DNA of 64,000 bases from assembly GCA_033220425.1 (NCBI GenBank), contig CM065646.1:4719501-4783500 (forward strand). The letters run 5' to 3'. The notes beneath the pieces were generated by a model, which ran no database searches, was not told where the DNA came from, and saw nothing but the letters and a program-made list of their open reading frames with translations. The DNA comes from Lepraria neglecta. Lineage: Eukaryota > Ascomycota > Lecanoromycetes > Lecanorales > Stereocaulaceae. Below, piece by piece: positions 1-11,434 of the stretch (the stretch's first letter is position 1; every line of letters starts with the position of its first letter). Made by a program: the position numbers and the translations under genes.

Positions 1-1125
1 AGTAGATTGAGGTCGTTGGATAATCTCTTGAGAATAAAACGGCTGAGCGACAGCTGGAGGCTGCAGGTAGTCTGAGATTCCTGAAAGAGGGGAGTAACAA
101 GAATCAGAGGATGAGTATAAAGGAGAATCTCCTGGCGGTGCTAGGCCATAGAGTAGTTCCGGGTGCAAACTGCGTGGTGCCGTACCTATGGGACCATGAG
201 GTAGCTCATGCATACTTGGCCCAGCATGAGATGTGAACTCGTTCTTGAACTCGCTCCGCATGTTCGGCTCGATGATTGAGCCTATTGACATGGTTCCCGA
301 CGGCTGGGGTAGGGAGGGTGCTGTGGCTGTGGCGGGCTGCCCCATTTGAGAAGCACTGAAACTGCCTCTGGGCGATCTCGAGACATCACTGGTTGAGCTT
401 TGTCTGTACTGACTTCGAAAAGCGGATGCTTCAGCCGACGGCATATTGTGTCTACCAATGTCAGTTTTGATCCTCAAAAACAATTCCGTTCTACTCACTG
501 TCGTTCCATATGCCGAGCCAGTAGATCAGCACGCTGAAAAGGCTTCCGGCATTCATCTATTTCGCACTGAAAGGCTGGAGACGTGTTATGGTTGGCCTCA
601 TGGCGCCTGCAGTGTCAGTCAGCCTGTACATATCAGACAGCACATTCCCTTGGTAGCATACTTGCGGTGCTCGGCTCGAGTAAAGACCTGCATTGCGTTA
701 GCCAGGGACGTATATTCCTATGTGATGTTATGGCTTACCTTTGTGCATCCAGGGTACTCGCAAGCATGTACCTTCTTCCCTTTCTTTGCCTTGCTTATGC
801 GGTGTGTGGTTGGGGTATATGTGATCTCCTCCGCCGGATTCAGTAGCCCTGGTGTTGCCATTATTCCTGTCCCTCGCGACGACCCTCCTTGACCTCTGAA
901 TGGCATCGCTCTTGCTCTCTGCCGCTGCCTTGTAGATTCTCTGGGCTTCCCAGAGGACATAGTATTGTCGGGCGAGTTCGATGAAACTCTGCGACGGCGT
1001 GTAGGATAGGAGGATGCTGACTTGTCTTCTGAAGCTGAGGACGGTGCAGAGGGAGAGGTATGTTCTTTTTTCACTCGTGGCTGGGTGGACCCGTATGGTA
1101 ACGACTGGGATTGTTGCTCTGACAT
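1..1125 (-). CDS. C2H2 zinc-finger transcription factor, 5' part (runs off left edge)
   Basis: Four exons can be joined on the minus strand: 739-1125, 662-687, 499-606 and 1-451, with donors GTAAGC, GTATGC and GTGAGT and acceptors GCAG, GCAG and GTAG; the phases agree throughout. The first ~120 residues are low-complexity Ser/Pro/Arg-rich. The exon 1-3 junctions rebuild two consecutive C2H2 fingers. Finger 1 starts CEYPGCTK at the end of exon 1 and continues VFTRAEHRK in exon 2 and RHEANH in exon 3; finger 2 begins CEIDECRKPFQRADLLARH and closes with a His in exon 4. The rest is a Ser/Pro-rich tail with no stop before the window edge. The fingers indicate a nuclear DNA-binding regulator; its targets cannot be told. 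Splitting one finger over three exons makes a spurious ORF unlikely. The C-terminus is missing because the window ends. Confidence 0.85.
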
Positions 1126-4100
1126 GTTGCGCCTTATGCGAGGCCAAATAGTATTATATCCGCCTCAAATAGATCTTCCTAATTGATGACTGGAATAAGT
1201 GCGCCGGTGTGAGGCCGAAGGATCGCCGAACGAGTGTGGTTTGAGAGGTTGACAGTAGCCTTGTGTAGTATTATATTATGATGTTGGAATTGACCGTGGT
1301 ATCCGTAGTATCCATCGAACGCCCAGTCTCTCAGTCTACCACTCGGTCATGCTGTGTTATGTAAACACGGTGGGTTGGCCATAGGAGAGACAATTATTGC
1401 CGAGATCACTAAGTATTATTGTGTATGCAGCAGGAAGTTGTTTGTAAAAGTAAAAAGATAATGTCATCAAAGATCTGCACCATGCGCCTTCCACCACTGG
1501 GATAGAAACAGGGTGGGGTGACAAAGGATGCTCCCGAGAGACGAACGTTGCCTAGTTAGGTGCCAAAACGAGTGGCAGACAGCAATCAGAGGACAAATCT
1601 ATGCCTCTTCGAGAGAATGCAATTTCGCTTCATGTAGGGCTTCGAGAAACACTCAGCATGATGAGAAGGCGCAGTTATTTTTATCGCGGCAGTGCAAGTC
1701 TTAAGACTTGTTGCTACTTACGCAAGCTTGCAAGCCCGAGGGTTCGACGCTGTTATCAACGACGTAGCCTTGCAGAGTACGGGCCACGTGGTGTCTGGCC
1801 CAAGCTCCTTAATTTCCCCATACTGACCATCATCTGGTAGCGCGGGTACCTCGAAGGATCTCGATGGGCGCCAGGAGAAAGCTCTCAAGGCCCGTCACGG
1901 GGACTACGGAACAAGTAATGAAACATCATGCGTTATGGCAGTCGATGTTAGCCCGAAAGAATGCAACCATCATGTGGTGGCGAGGCCTGCTGGGAGTAGG
2001 TGGATTGCGGTTAGGAGGTGAAGTTTTCTGATGCGTGAAGCGCATTAGCGGATTATGTGACGCTATTTTGGGACACTGCCCGCTAGTTACTCCTGCCTCA
2101 TGCGTCAACAAGACACCTTTACGGATCATTCCGTTCTTCTAGCTTCAGTTTGAACCTGCCAATTGGACAATCTAGCGTTTCGCTGTCATCCTAGTCTTGG
2201 CTGATGCTTGGATGAAACACCCGCTCCTGAAGCGTCACATCGCAATCAACACGTTTTAGGCTGGCAGCTGAACGCTACTGATCCGTAATAACCTAGTCTC
2301 ACTCGTCTCGCAATTAGTTCAGCCAAAACCACGACGTTGTTGGAAGTCTAGCTCTGAGGTCATCTGTACAAAAATCTCTGTTATTTCGTGGCTTTGGTTA
2401 GTGGCAGAGAAAAGGCGAGATTTCACCTCATTTCCCATGTGGCAGCCACCCTTATGCAGAGCTAAGCAGATATACTTCTTGACGGAAAGGATCTTCCGTA
2501 CTCCGTATGCAGCTTTTCGAAAGAAAAGAAAACTACTGCACCTTGTCGCGCATCCTCGGTTCCTCCTGCGACTATGAGGCTGCGAGGCAGCAAGTGGAAG
2601 AAAGCCCTTGTCCCGCGCCTCCTCTCCGCATTTTTCGATACAACCTTTAAGCTCCCACTACTCCTGGTTCCTGACGATCTCGCGTCTCTTGTCCCAGCTA
2701 GGCAAGGCCCCGCTGCGACTAATGCTTGATTCGGTCTAGATCAATGCGTGGCCAGATCTCGAACTGTCCTGACCCCTGTCTTAGACGCCTTGGCAGCGGC
2801 TGGGTCAATGCCGTCCAGGGACCGGTGATTCAAGCCGTGTGCTTGGTTGATCGTTTTGCTTTGGTGTGTGGTGATCCTCTGAACCTTCGTATCTCAAAGC
2901 ATCTGGCGGCCGAAACGACCTACCCGAGTGTTTGACAGTTGGGTCAGCAGTGTCTCATGCCTAGCTCACTTTGCGTTATTTCCATCGCTCGAACTTCTCG
3001 TAAGGAGAAAAAAATCAGAGATAACGGGTAATAGTGAGCTACGCCCGATGAGACAATAAGTCACTATACCTACAGAGACATGACTACAATCTTGACGCCC
3101 AGAACACTACCAACACATGGCAGCTGCAGGAACAATGCCCAATTGGGCGCGTACCTGCATTCGGGTGGGGGTTTGTCTTACATCTGTTACCTGTAGACTG
3201 ACTTCGGGGCTTGACGAACACGAGATGCACGGGCACTGTTCAAGGGAGCGGAACATTTTTTAACAGGCCGAAGAGGACTGTCACTCCGTATAAGAAGTCG
3301 GATAGCATCACGACCCCCACGTACTTGACTTTCGCCTGCATAAATGATAGTTGAAAGCGTGTGAAATAGGTTCCTCTTAGCTTCGTAGTCCAAGGCCTCC
3401 AAACCGAAACTGCCTCCGTTAGCCCACTCCTCTGTTAGTCCCCATAACCACATGCCACATTGCAAAACTTTTCAAGAAGGTTCCTGCCGCCTTTCGCAGA
3501 TCTTGTCGATGACTGAGCTCGCCCTTCAGGATTTAGCGCGGTGCATTGTTTGATCAGCTGAGGCTGACTTTTCCTCTGCTTTTTTCTGCCCTGCATCGTG
3601 CCACACGCCCAACCAAAACCAGGATTGCCATTCGATATTTCAATTACGCCAAAGGGGCACAGAGGCTCCTCTATCTCTATCACTTTACGTTATATAGTGG
3701 TCCTCCTGGAGTCCTGATAATGGGGAGACCTTAGCATTGCCGCCTTTTTACAAGCACAAGGTTGATATGTGGCTAGCTTCTTTGATTGATTAGTCTAGTA
3801 AAAGGCGGATTCACTTATCAAGGTTCAACGTCGACCGAGCCGCAATATCTCATCATGGCCGTGATTTGGCGTTCTTGGCCGGACTAGGGAGTAATGCTAA
3901 ACTTAGATGTCGAAGGCAGTTTCTGGAGTCTACTCCGTAGCAAAGCCTTAGTCACTTGTCAGCTGTGTCATAGGAAAACAACGCATAGGTACTGTAGATT
4001 GGCAAAATTCGGCTCTGTAGCGAGGTCTTAGTCATTCGGCATCTGTATCAACGAGATACACCTTGTGCATATTGGAGGCAACACTAACATCAAAGTAGGG

Positions 4101-4476
4101 TTAGCAGGCCTGCTCTGTGGTGAGGCTTTAGCTAGCTGTCAGCTGTATCATGAGTAAAAGCGCAAGATAGCCAATACCACGCAGGGGCAAAAGACCATCA
4201 TCATAAGCATCAGCACCAAGGCAACGGCATCAGCAAGCGATGTCGTAGGAGCAATAGGAATCGGTGATGAAGCATTCGGAGTACAGTAGATGGGATAGAA
4301 ATAGATTAAAAATTGTCCTAATATTTTGGTCATGTTACCCAACGTCCATCCTAATGCAACGCAACTATCCCACAATCCTTCATGCTGCTATTCCGTACCG
4401 AACAACTCCTTCTAGTATGAATCTCCCATAGATAAGCCTAACTTCTTATGCAACCTTATCTGTTTGTTTTTTTACC
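1126..4476. other. Gene-free interval (3.35 kb)
   Basis: No ORF longer than about 90 codons here has recognisable protein character, and no exon chain could be built. The interval separates the 5' end of the C2H2 gene from the 3' end of the aspartic-protease-like gene, so it holds the C2H2 promoter on the left. It contains a TACTCCGTA nonamer at 2499-2507 and another inside the triplicate repeat at 3931-4150. I see no tRNA and no transposon ends. Confidence 0.6.
3931..4150 (+). repeat. Three diverged copies of a ~40-bp direct repeat
   Basis: Copies lie at 3931-3970, 4011-4050 and 4111-4150. All share a CTCYGTAG-like start, a CTTTAG/CTTAGTC centre and end in CTGTRTCA. The copies differ at roughly a quarter to a third of positions and are separated by 40 and 60 bp of unrelated sequence. 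They are non-coding. They could be remains of a tandem array or a protein-binding cluster; I cannot tell which. Confidence 0.6.
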
Positions 4477-6755
4477 TTAGCCTTGCCTCTTTGGCCCCCT
4501 CAAACGTTCAAACATGCCGAGAGTCGCCTGAGGGCCGTCGGGCGACACAGGACTGAAAATTGGATTTCCGCGAGACGATGATGGCCCTCCTTCGTCATCA
4601 GATGGGAAAGTACCTGTGCCCTGTCTTGATACAGGACTGAAAATGGGATCCGTCGATGGAGGTGACGAAGGACCCCTCGAGTTATTGGGATGCGGCGAGG
4701 AAGCCGACGGCAGGCTTGGTATAGAATCCTGTGTGGACGTCCTGGACGGCTGTGGCCGTCCTGAGGAAAAGCGGTCTTTGAACGAACGACGCTTCGTCGA
4801 CGAGGGACTCGATGGTGAGCCAGGGTTGCTGAAACGTGATCGACTTGCTCTCTGACGAGGCAAAGATGTTACAGAAGTTGGGTTGGAACCTTCCAGCTCG
4901 TTCCTACCCGGTATGGATGCGGGGAGTTCGACTGGATGAGCCTCAGGTGCTGAAGGATCATACATCTCGTGAAATCCCTGCGTTTGGAATCTTTGCGATG
5001 GGCCCAGCTCTGCAGTGGAGCTATCGCCGCCTTCCACCTCAGCCATGTTCGATCGATCTCCTGGATATCTCGCTTTTTCGTCCACCCAGCCTCCTACTGG
5101 AGCACACGGATTTGGCATGGGATCAGAACCTGCGATCTCGAATCTTTGATTATCGTTGCCTGTGCCTAGTTCTCCTTTTCCGAATCCTTGACGGATGATC
5201 TCGTCTGGAGGTGTCTCACCGCCATCCGCTTTCAGTTGAAGCTTCTTGTTCTTCTGGTACTTCCGCCAGAAGATAGCGGCAACGATGCCGGCGACGACAA
5301 GGATAACCACAACGACGCCTACTGCGATACCGACAGTCTTTCCTGTGGAAGAGCCGCCGGAGCTGGAGGAACCGGAGGACGCCGTTGACATTATGGGCAC
5401 AAGATTTTCCTGCATGTTGTCCGTAAACGCGCATTGGGATATCGAGAAGTTCCGACGCTGCCAGTCAACAATGAGATACCTGTAGGAAGTGAGCGTAGCC
5501 TCTTGCATTGGAGACAGGAAATGTACTTACGATTCTTGAAGAAATGTCCTTCCTAGCGTATACTGGCTATCGTTGGCCGCCCTTCGCAACGGGAAATATC
5601 TCGTACTGTTCACCACGCCAGGAGTCGGAGGCTCCACTAGTAGATCGAAGCTAGCGTAAGGCAGTGTAATATCTGTCGTTTGCCCACCACTTATCCCGGC
5701 GCCAAGCGTAAAAGTGATACTTGCATTCTGGGCCTGTAGTTGAGTATGCAAAGTGCTATTGACGAGATAGAGCTCAGATGTTTCATCGAACGTCAATCCA
5801 AATGCCTTTTCAAATGCTTGGCATGCTTCCAATGGTAACCATATCTGGGGCACAGTCGAGTCCACATAAGACATGATGCCACTGGGTAATAGATTGCTGC
5901 TTGTGCCCTTGCCACTGGTTGAGGATATGGACTGTATGCCCACCATAAGGCTTCGAGAGCTGTCCGCCGCGAATGGGAATGTCAAGGCGTTTGGAACGAA
6001 GCGTGAGGTATCGTATCCTCCCAGCGTTAGACTCCCGAGTACTTGCTTCAATCGATATTGATTGCCCGCTGTATACCCAAAGGTGATACTAGATATCAAT
6101 TTTTGATCGAATAGAGTTGTCAAGTAGCTGGCCTGGGTTTGACCACCAGTAAAGTTTATCGGTGCTGAATTCACACCGAAGAACCCCAGATAGAAATCAT
6201 CGTCTGTATATCCGCCAATGACCTGATCTTGTAGGATGGGTCCCCCGCTTCCTTGTATCCCCAGGCCCAGTGTATCATTGCCGAATGTGGCCACGGCGGA
6301 GAGGTTCAAATTTTGTTCGGTGCTAAGTTCGAAGTTGCCGTGCTCGCTCCATGTCGAAGAGCTATTGGGATTAAATAGGGTGCCGCGATTATTCAAGCAA
6401 TTGCTGTCGCCCGCATTGCAGCCTCCAGAGAGGACCACCCACGTAGCCGCATTGCCGGAAGATACGAATACTCGGACGTCCTGGATCGGGCTGCCAACCT
6501 GGATGGTAAAGGAGGACCAGGGGCCATCATCGCCGTCCCTGAGGAGTGCCGGTCAGCAAAGAAACTAGACCATAAGGAATACCGAAGACATTTGGGAGTT
6601 CGGAAGACGACGGAGACATACCAATTCTGTGAGGGCGCAACAGATATAGGTGTAGGCGCCGCCGATGCTCGTGGCAGCAGCGCATGCCCAGAGGCATGCA
6701 CAAACAGCGTGCATTGCGTAAGCCATAGAAGAGTAGTAGAAAACGAAATCAACAT
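4477..6755 (-). CDS. Aspartic-protease-like (A1 fold) membrane-anchored protein, probably catalytically dead
   Basis: Exons 6622-6755, 5531-6538 and 4477-5479 give a 714-residue protein; both introns are GT..AG and phases agree. Residues 1-~21 form a signal peptide (MLISFSTTLLWLTQCTLFVH). A pepsin-type fold follows: WSSFTIQVGSP, a Cys-flanked loop, and the C-terminal LGRTFLQESYLIVDWQ block typical of the family. The first catalytic motif, normally hydrophobic-D-[TS]-G, reads VFVSSGNAATWVV at ~69-81 and has no Asp. The second site is kept in part as YVDSTVPQIW with Asp ~271. A Ser/Gly linker, a transmembrane helix at ~429-451 (IAVGVVVVILVVAGIVAAIF) and a ~260-residue Pro/Ser-rich cytoplasmic tail follow, with the phrase PIFSPVS occurring twice. 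It is likely a type I plasma-membrane or vacuolar surface protein. With one catalytic Asp missing, proteolysis is doubtful. Confidence 0.88.
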
Positions 6756-7413
6756 CTTGAGCCCTTTCTCAAATCGTAGGGTTGCCGCCAGAAGACGCGC
6801 AGCGTCGAAGAACGGTCATCAGAGTGTCATGACAGCAGGTTATTAGAACGGGAGTACGATCCAATCCCCTATAGAAGGCCCAAACAGTATATAGAGAAGT
6901 ATAAAAGCAGAATTGAAAATATCGACTTCGCCGGCGTCGCAAATGAAAAGATGTCAGCAAACCCCGCATCCCGAATTAGCAGCAATCTCGAAAGGATAGT
7001 AATTATACCCTCACCAATCAGACGACGAAGGATTCTGGTCTGCGTTGGTACAGCCAATCGTGTGCCAAGTTGCACATACTGAGCATCAGAATTGACGGTG
7101 AGAAAATTGTCATCTTGAATGCTGACTTTCTCGACTTTCTATGTTGACTTTTTGATGTGGAAATGTTTTTTGAGTTCGTGGCTCGCGTGGCTCGCGTGGC
7201 TCGCGTGGATTGCCAAGCCCGCTTTAAGACGAAAACACAAATGCACAAACTTGACTTCGTTGCTGAAATCCATGAGTCCAGCTCTTTGCTGTTCAAAAGA
7301 CAGCACATATCAGACCAAGGCTATCAATAAAAAGGCCCTACAATTCTGCTAGTGAAGTTTCCACTGCCAGAATATTAGCTTGCAAAGAGGAGCTTATTTC
7401 GTCACCCGCGAGC
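6756..7413. other. Divergent intergenic region
   Basis: This lies between the divergently transcribed aspartic-protease-like and chromate-transporter genes, so both promoters should sit here. Apart from a three-unit 9-bp tandem repeat at 7181-7207, nothing structured was seen; small ORFs in it look like noise. Confidence 0.5.
7181..7207 (+). repeat. 3 x 9-bp tandem repeat (GCTCGCGTG)
   Basis: Three perfect copies of GCTCGCGTG, preceded by a partial copy. The array is GC-rich and non-coding, within the divergent promoter region. It could be a protein-binding site cluster or simple slippage. Confidence 0.8.
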
Positions 7414-9092
7414 ATGGCTCACATGTTTATGCTCCTAGTAGGCAAGACTACATCTTACCTAGAAACATGCGTTTCTAAGCGGGCAGACTCGATTCGGGAC
7501 ATGTTCCGCCGGAACTGGTTCTTGGGCTTGACATGTTTTGGAGGCCCAGCCGTGCATTTTCAAATTGCAAGTACCAAGACGTGATCCTTGTAGTGCCTTC
7601 CAAGCTCATAAAGAGGCAGTTCCGTCAGCGTTTTGTGGATCAGTATGGTTGGATGGCGGACGAGACGGTAAGTCCAGGGAGACTTCTCATGACCAATTGT
7701 GACTGACCTAACCGTGCCTCCAGTACAAGGAAATGTTTGCCCTTTGTCAAGCGCTTCCTGGCCCAGGCAGCACCAAAATGATTTATGCCATCAACATCAT
7801 CCACGGCGGATACATTGCTGGCATGCTTTCCTTCTTGATATGGAGGTGGGTGGTATCCCTCACGTTGCACTTTGGCAGTGCGTTTAGTGGTGCTTCTTAG
7901 TCTTCCAGGTGCCATTGCAGCGTACGCTCTCGCCGTCGGAGTGTATAGGATTAGCGACACCTTACCATCGATCGTGTATGCCCTCCTATCAGGTCTAAAT
8001 GCTGCCACGGTTGGCATTATTGCACTTGCAGCGGTTCAATTGTCTCAAAAAGCAGCTACGGACAAGATAACGCGCATTTTAGTATTCCTAGGAGGTAGCG
8101 CTGGGTTACTATACAATGCTCTGTGGTACTTCCCCGTCTTGATGGTTTTCGGTGCTGCGACTACGGTTGTATGGGACTACAGATGGTGCCACAACGTCTT
8201 TAACGTTACCAGAGCGAGGATGAACAGGTCGCGCAACCGACTTGACACCAGTACGGAAGAAGGTCGAGCAGGGGAGCCCGTAATGCTGCAGGATGTTACT
8301 CTACCCCAGGATTTGAGTAATACGACAGCTTCCTCCGTGCAAAGAGAGTCGACTGCATCCCGAAGAGGCCCATTTCCCGAAGAAAACGAGCATCAGGTGG
8401 TGGCGAGTCCAGAGACTAATGTTCTTTCTTGGGAGTTCGGAGTCACTGTGATCACCTGCTTCTTCCTCACTTTCATAGTCATCATGGTTGTGCGAGGGAC
8501 AGTGCATGATCAACCCTTTGGGTTCAGAGTCTTCGCCAATCTGTATCTTGCCGGGACAATTATTTTCGGTGGTGGTCCTGTAGTCATCCCCTTGTTGCGA
8601 GAGTATGTTGTAGCGGAAGGATGGGTCTCACCGCGCGACTTTCTCCTTGGCTTGGCCATCTGCCAGGCCTTTCCGGGTCCAAACTTCAATTTTGCTGTCT
8701 ACCTTGGAGCAATTGCAGTCGCTGGGCATCTGAATGCAGCTGCTGGAGCGATCATCGGCTACATCGCCATCTTCGGGCCCGGCATCATCCTGCATACAGG
8801 CACCATGAGCCTCTGGAAGAATCTGCGCAATATCCGATGGTTTATTTCGGCTCTGCGTGGAATTAATGCCACTGCTGTTGGTCTCATATATACTGCAGTG
8901 TACCGACTGTGGGAACAAGGATTCCTGAGTGAGACGTTCACGTCTGGTTCTTCTCTCGATCTCGATCCTTGGTGGGTTGTAGTCACGGCAACTTCGTTTG
9001 TTGGGGGTCACTGGTTCAATGTTCCTGCGCCTGCAACGATTGTCCTAGGTGGGGTCATGGGTATAGTGTGGTATGGCGTCACAAAGACTTGA
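7414..9092 (+). CDS. Chromate ion transporter (CHR family, two-domain)
   Basis: Four exons (7414-7566, 7620-7667, 7724-7845, 7901-9092) give 504 residues. The two CHR domains are recognisable. The N-terminal one carries GLTCFGGPAVHFQI, then FALCQALPGPGSTKM. The C-terminal one carries IIFGGGPVVIPLLREYV and CQAFPGPNFNFAVYLGAIA. The two domains are separated by a charged loop at ~250-330. Multiple hydrophobic segments predict about 10 membrane helices. CHR proteins export chromate or move sulfate-like anions, in fungi probably at the plasma membrane. The first intron must be GC-AG (GCAAGT...GGCAG, 53 nt) for the reading frame and the HFQI-FRQRFV continuity to hold; no GT donor gives an open frame. 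The start is the first ATG of the open frame, just upstream of the first domain. Confidence 0.92.
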
Positions 9093-9706
9093 TGAGATCT
9101 GTTGGTTCGGAGTGCAGCCATCTCGTCGAATAGTAGGGTGTAGGGTCTATGCTATATTGAATTGTGTTAGTGGTGGACATGCCGCACCTTCTAGTGGCTG
9201 TGGAGCGCAGTGTCGGTAATGTCTTCAATCCTTTGAGCCCAAATGTTTCAAGATCCTACTTGCTTGCATGAAACAGTTCTTCAACCTTTAACTGCAAGTG
9301 AGCAGAAGCATCCCACTTTTCTGGCCTTCTGGAGCAGAGACCTACCAACTCTTTACTCCCTTTGAGCTTAAACGTCTTTGCTTTCTACAAATCGAGAGCT
9401 CATCTAAACCAACGAGATTGGAAAGTCAAACAAACCAAAACCTCGATTAGGTGTAGCGTGCCACCTTGAGGGGCCATCCCCAAGTTCAAGCGAGCTTCTG
9501 GAAAGTTGAGCGTGGCTAGTCGTCCTTGCCATGTTTACATTTGGCATCTCGTGGGGTCCTCAATCTCCATCTCGATTCCCGCCTCTTTTTTCAATCCACC
9601 TTATCTCTATAGTCTCCTTTAACCTATGAAATTGATTGAGCAAAGTTAACAGCTCGATCCTCAAAGACTTGGGGTCAAAACGTTTCCTTGAGCTTGTCTA
9701 TGAAGA
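9093..9706. other. Intergenic
   Basis: No coding or RNA feature was recognised. It contains the 3' region of the chromate transporter and the 5' flank of the degraded gene that follows. Confidence 0.5.
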
Positions 9707-11025
9707 ATGGCAATGCACGAGGGCGATGGCAACCGCCAAGGTTCCGCAACCATTCAAACAGATGAAACCGCCGGACGCCCATTGCTGAATGACAGCCATA
9801 AGATTGTGTTCGCTCCCCGCTACAAGTTTACAAGGATGAGCAGCCTCGAGAAATCAGCCTATCCCTACTTTAACATCTCAAAGAACGAAGTCCATGCGTC
9901 TGCTATTGAATTAGGACAAACTGATCCCGTGGCAGCTAGTGAACGCGAAAAAATTACAGCGTACGCTTCCACATGGACAATGATGCATGGGACGTCATAC
10001 ACAAGGAGGTGATGGATTGGCGGGACTCGAGTTGGTCGTCTATGCACCTTCTAGGGAATGAATACATTGATTCTACCTTCCGGTTGGTACCGCCAAAGAC
10101 ACTAGCTAGCTAATAATGGTACAACAACCCGATTTGTGAGCATTTTGAGGCAGCATTCGCAATGGAGACATTCGCCAGCGTTTGGGCACCAAGCCCGCAA
10201 CAACTCAGCAGTGTCCTTGTGGCCGAATTCAGAAGCACTGGAAGATCAGCATATTCTCCACGTCATCCACCCAAATGTCATTCTCCTCGACCATTGTCAC
10301 GATGCCCAGACGAGACGGCTCGTCAACGCAACATTCTAAGGGTATTCAGGGGCCTTCGACACCGAGAAGTCGGCACTGAGGATCACGGTTGGTCGCTCGA
10401 GCCGATCGTGCGTTCAGGGCGCCACCCAGTCTTCGTTCAGCCTGCCAAAGAATATGCCATAAAACGATGGAAATTCTTTCGGTCGAGAAGCCACAACCAT
10501 TCCTCTACGCCAAATTCGGCTGGGAGCAACGTAAAACATCCGGACTATCAACGTACCATATCAAGCACTTCGGGAGAATCAATACAACTCAATCGTCGCA
10601 CTCAAATAATGACGATGATTCAGTGCAGTGGGAGTTCTTTGGGCATGTCGCCCGACAGTCCTTCTACAACATTTTCAGATATACCACCATGCTCCACGAT
10701 TACCGAGCAACCATGCACAAGTGAAAGCCACGATCATAATTCATCAACTCATGCCGAGTTGGAATTACCAATAACGTATTCGAGGAAATCTCGAATAGGT
10801 GAGAAGACGAACGACACTTCGTATTTCTTGCTTGAACATCAGGTACCTCAAGAGCCTGAGGAGACGGTAGATTCGGCCCAGACACGCAACAGGACATCCA
10901 CACCTGGAACATCAGTCCTCCCTCCGCTGCTCATCGCCGAGGCGCCCCCTGATGCCAAGAAACTCGACAGCAATAGCAGCAGATCATCTGGTACTCCTCG
11001 GCCAGCAAATCTCACCTTTCTCTAA
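9707..11025 (+). pseudogene. Degraded protein-coding gene of unknown function
   Basis: Protein-like sequence continues across the whole span but keeps changing frame. Frame 2 from 9707 reads KIVFAPRYKFTRMSSLE and so on. Frame 1 from ~9967 reads DAWDVIHKEVMDWRDSSW and LLGNEYIDSTFRLVPP, is interrupted by TAA TAA near 10110, then resumes with CEHFEAAFAMETFASVWAP. Frame 2 then reads EDQHILHVIHPNVILLDH (~10230-10330) up to a TAA. Frame 1 closes with HPVFVQPAKEYAIKRWKFF and a Ser/Thr-rich tail ending at 11025. No set of ordinary introns restores one frame. A broken gene is the simplest reading; assembly indels or an unusual intron pattern are alternatives. I do not recognise the family. Confidence 0.45.
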
Positions 11026-11434
11026 TGGGGAGGAGTAGGCATTTTCAAAGAGAATGAAGAGCTTGACGGATGGCCTTGGCAGATGGAGGATGTAGAGAGA
11101 AACATGCAAAAAATGCACGTGTTCAGTAGTGAATCCGGATAACGCGTTTACAGACGGTAAAACTCAAGCAGCGGGGCAAGCTGCCAATCAAAAGGTCGAA
11201 AAGAAGGAAATTAAGGATTCTTTGGAGCAGCAGTAGAAAGTGAATAGCCGTGTAACCCTGCCAGGCGGCACTAGCGAAATTGGCTATAAAAAACATACAC
11301 AAACATTTCAACATCATCATCTCACCGTCTTTTCGCAACCTCAACCCACACTCCTTTTGAATCGGCACTTTGCAGCCATATTTCCTAAGATACTTACCTA
11401 AGTCACTCGTTATCGGCCCTGTAGATTGCACAGA
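11026..11434. other. Promoter region of the secreted-protein gene
   Basis: No supported gene. A 102-codon minus-strand ORF (11123-11431) has no family resemblance and is not called. Confidence 0.45.

Noticed and set aside
1601-1840. A 79-codon ORF and a tRNA-like GGTTCGAC around 1740
   Set aside because: No cloverleaf could be folded around the T-loop-like word, and the ORF has no protein character.
11123-11431. A 102-codon minus-strand ORF with hydrophobic stretches
   Set aside because: It lies in the promoter of the secreted-protein gene, has no neighbours in frame and no recognisable family.
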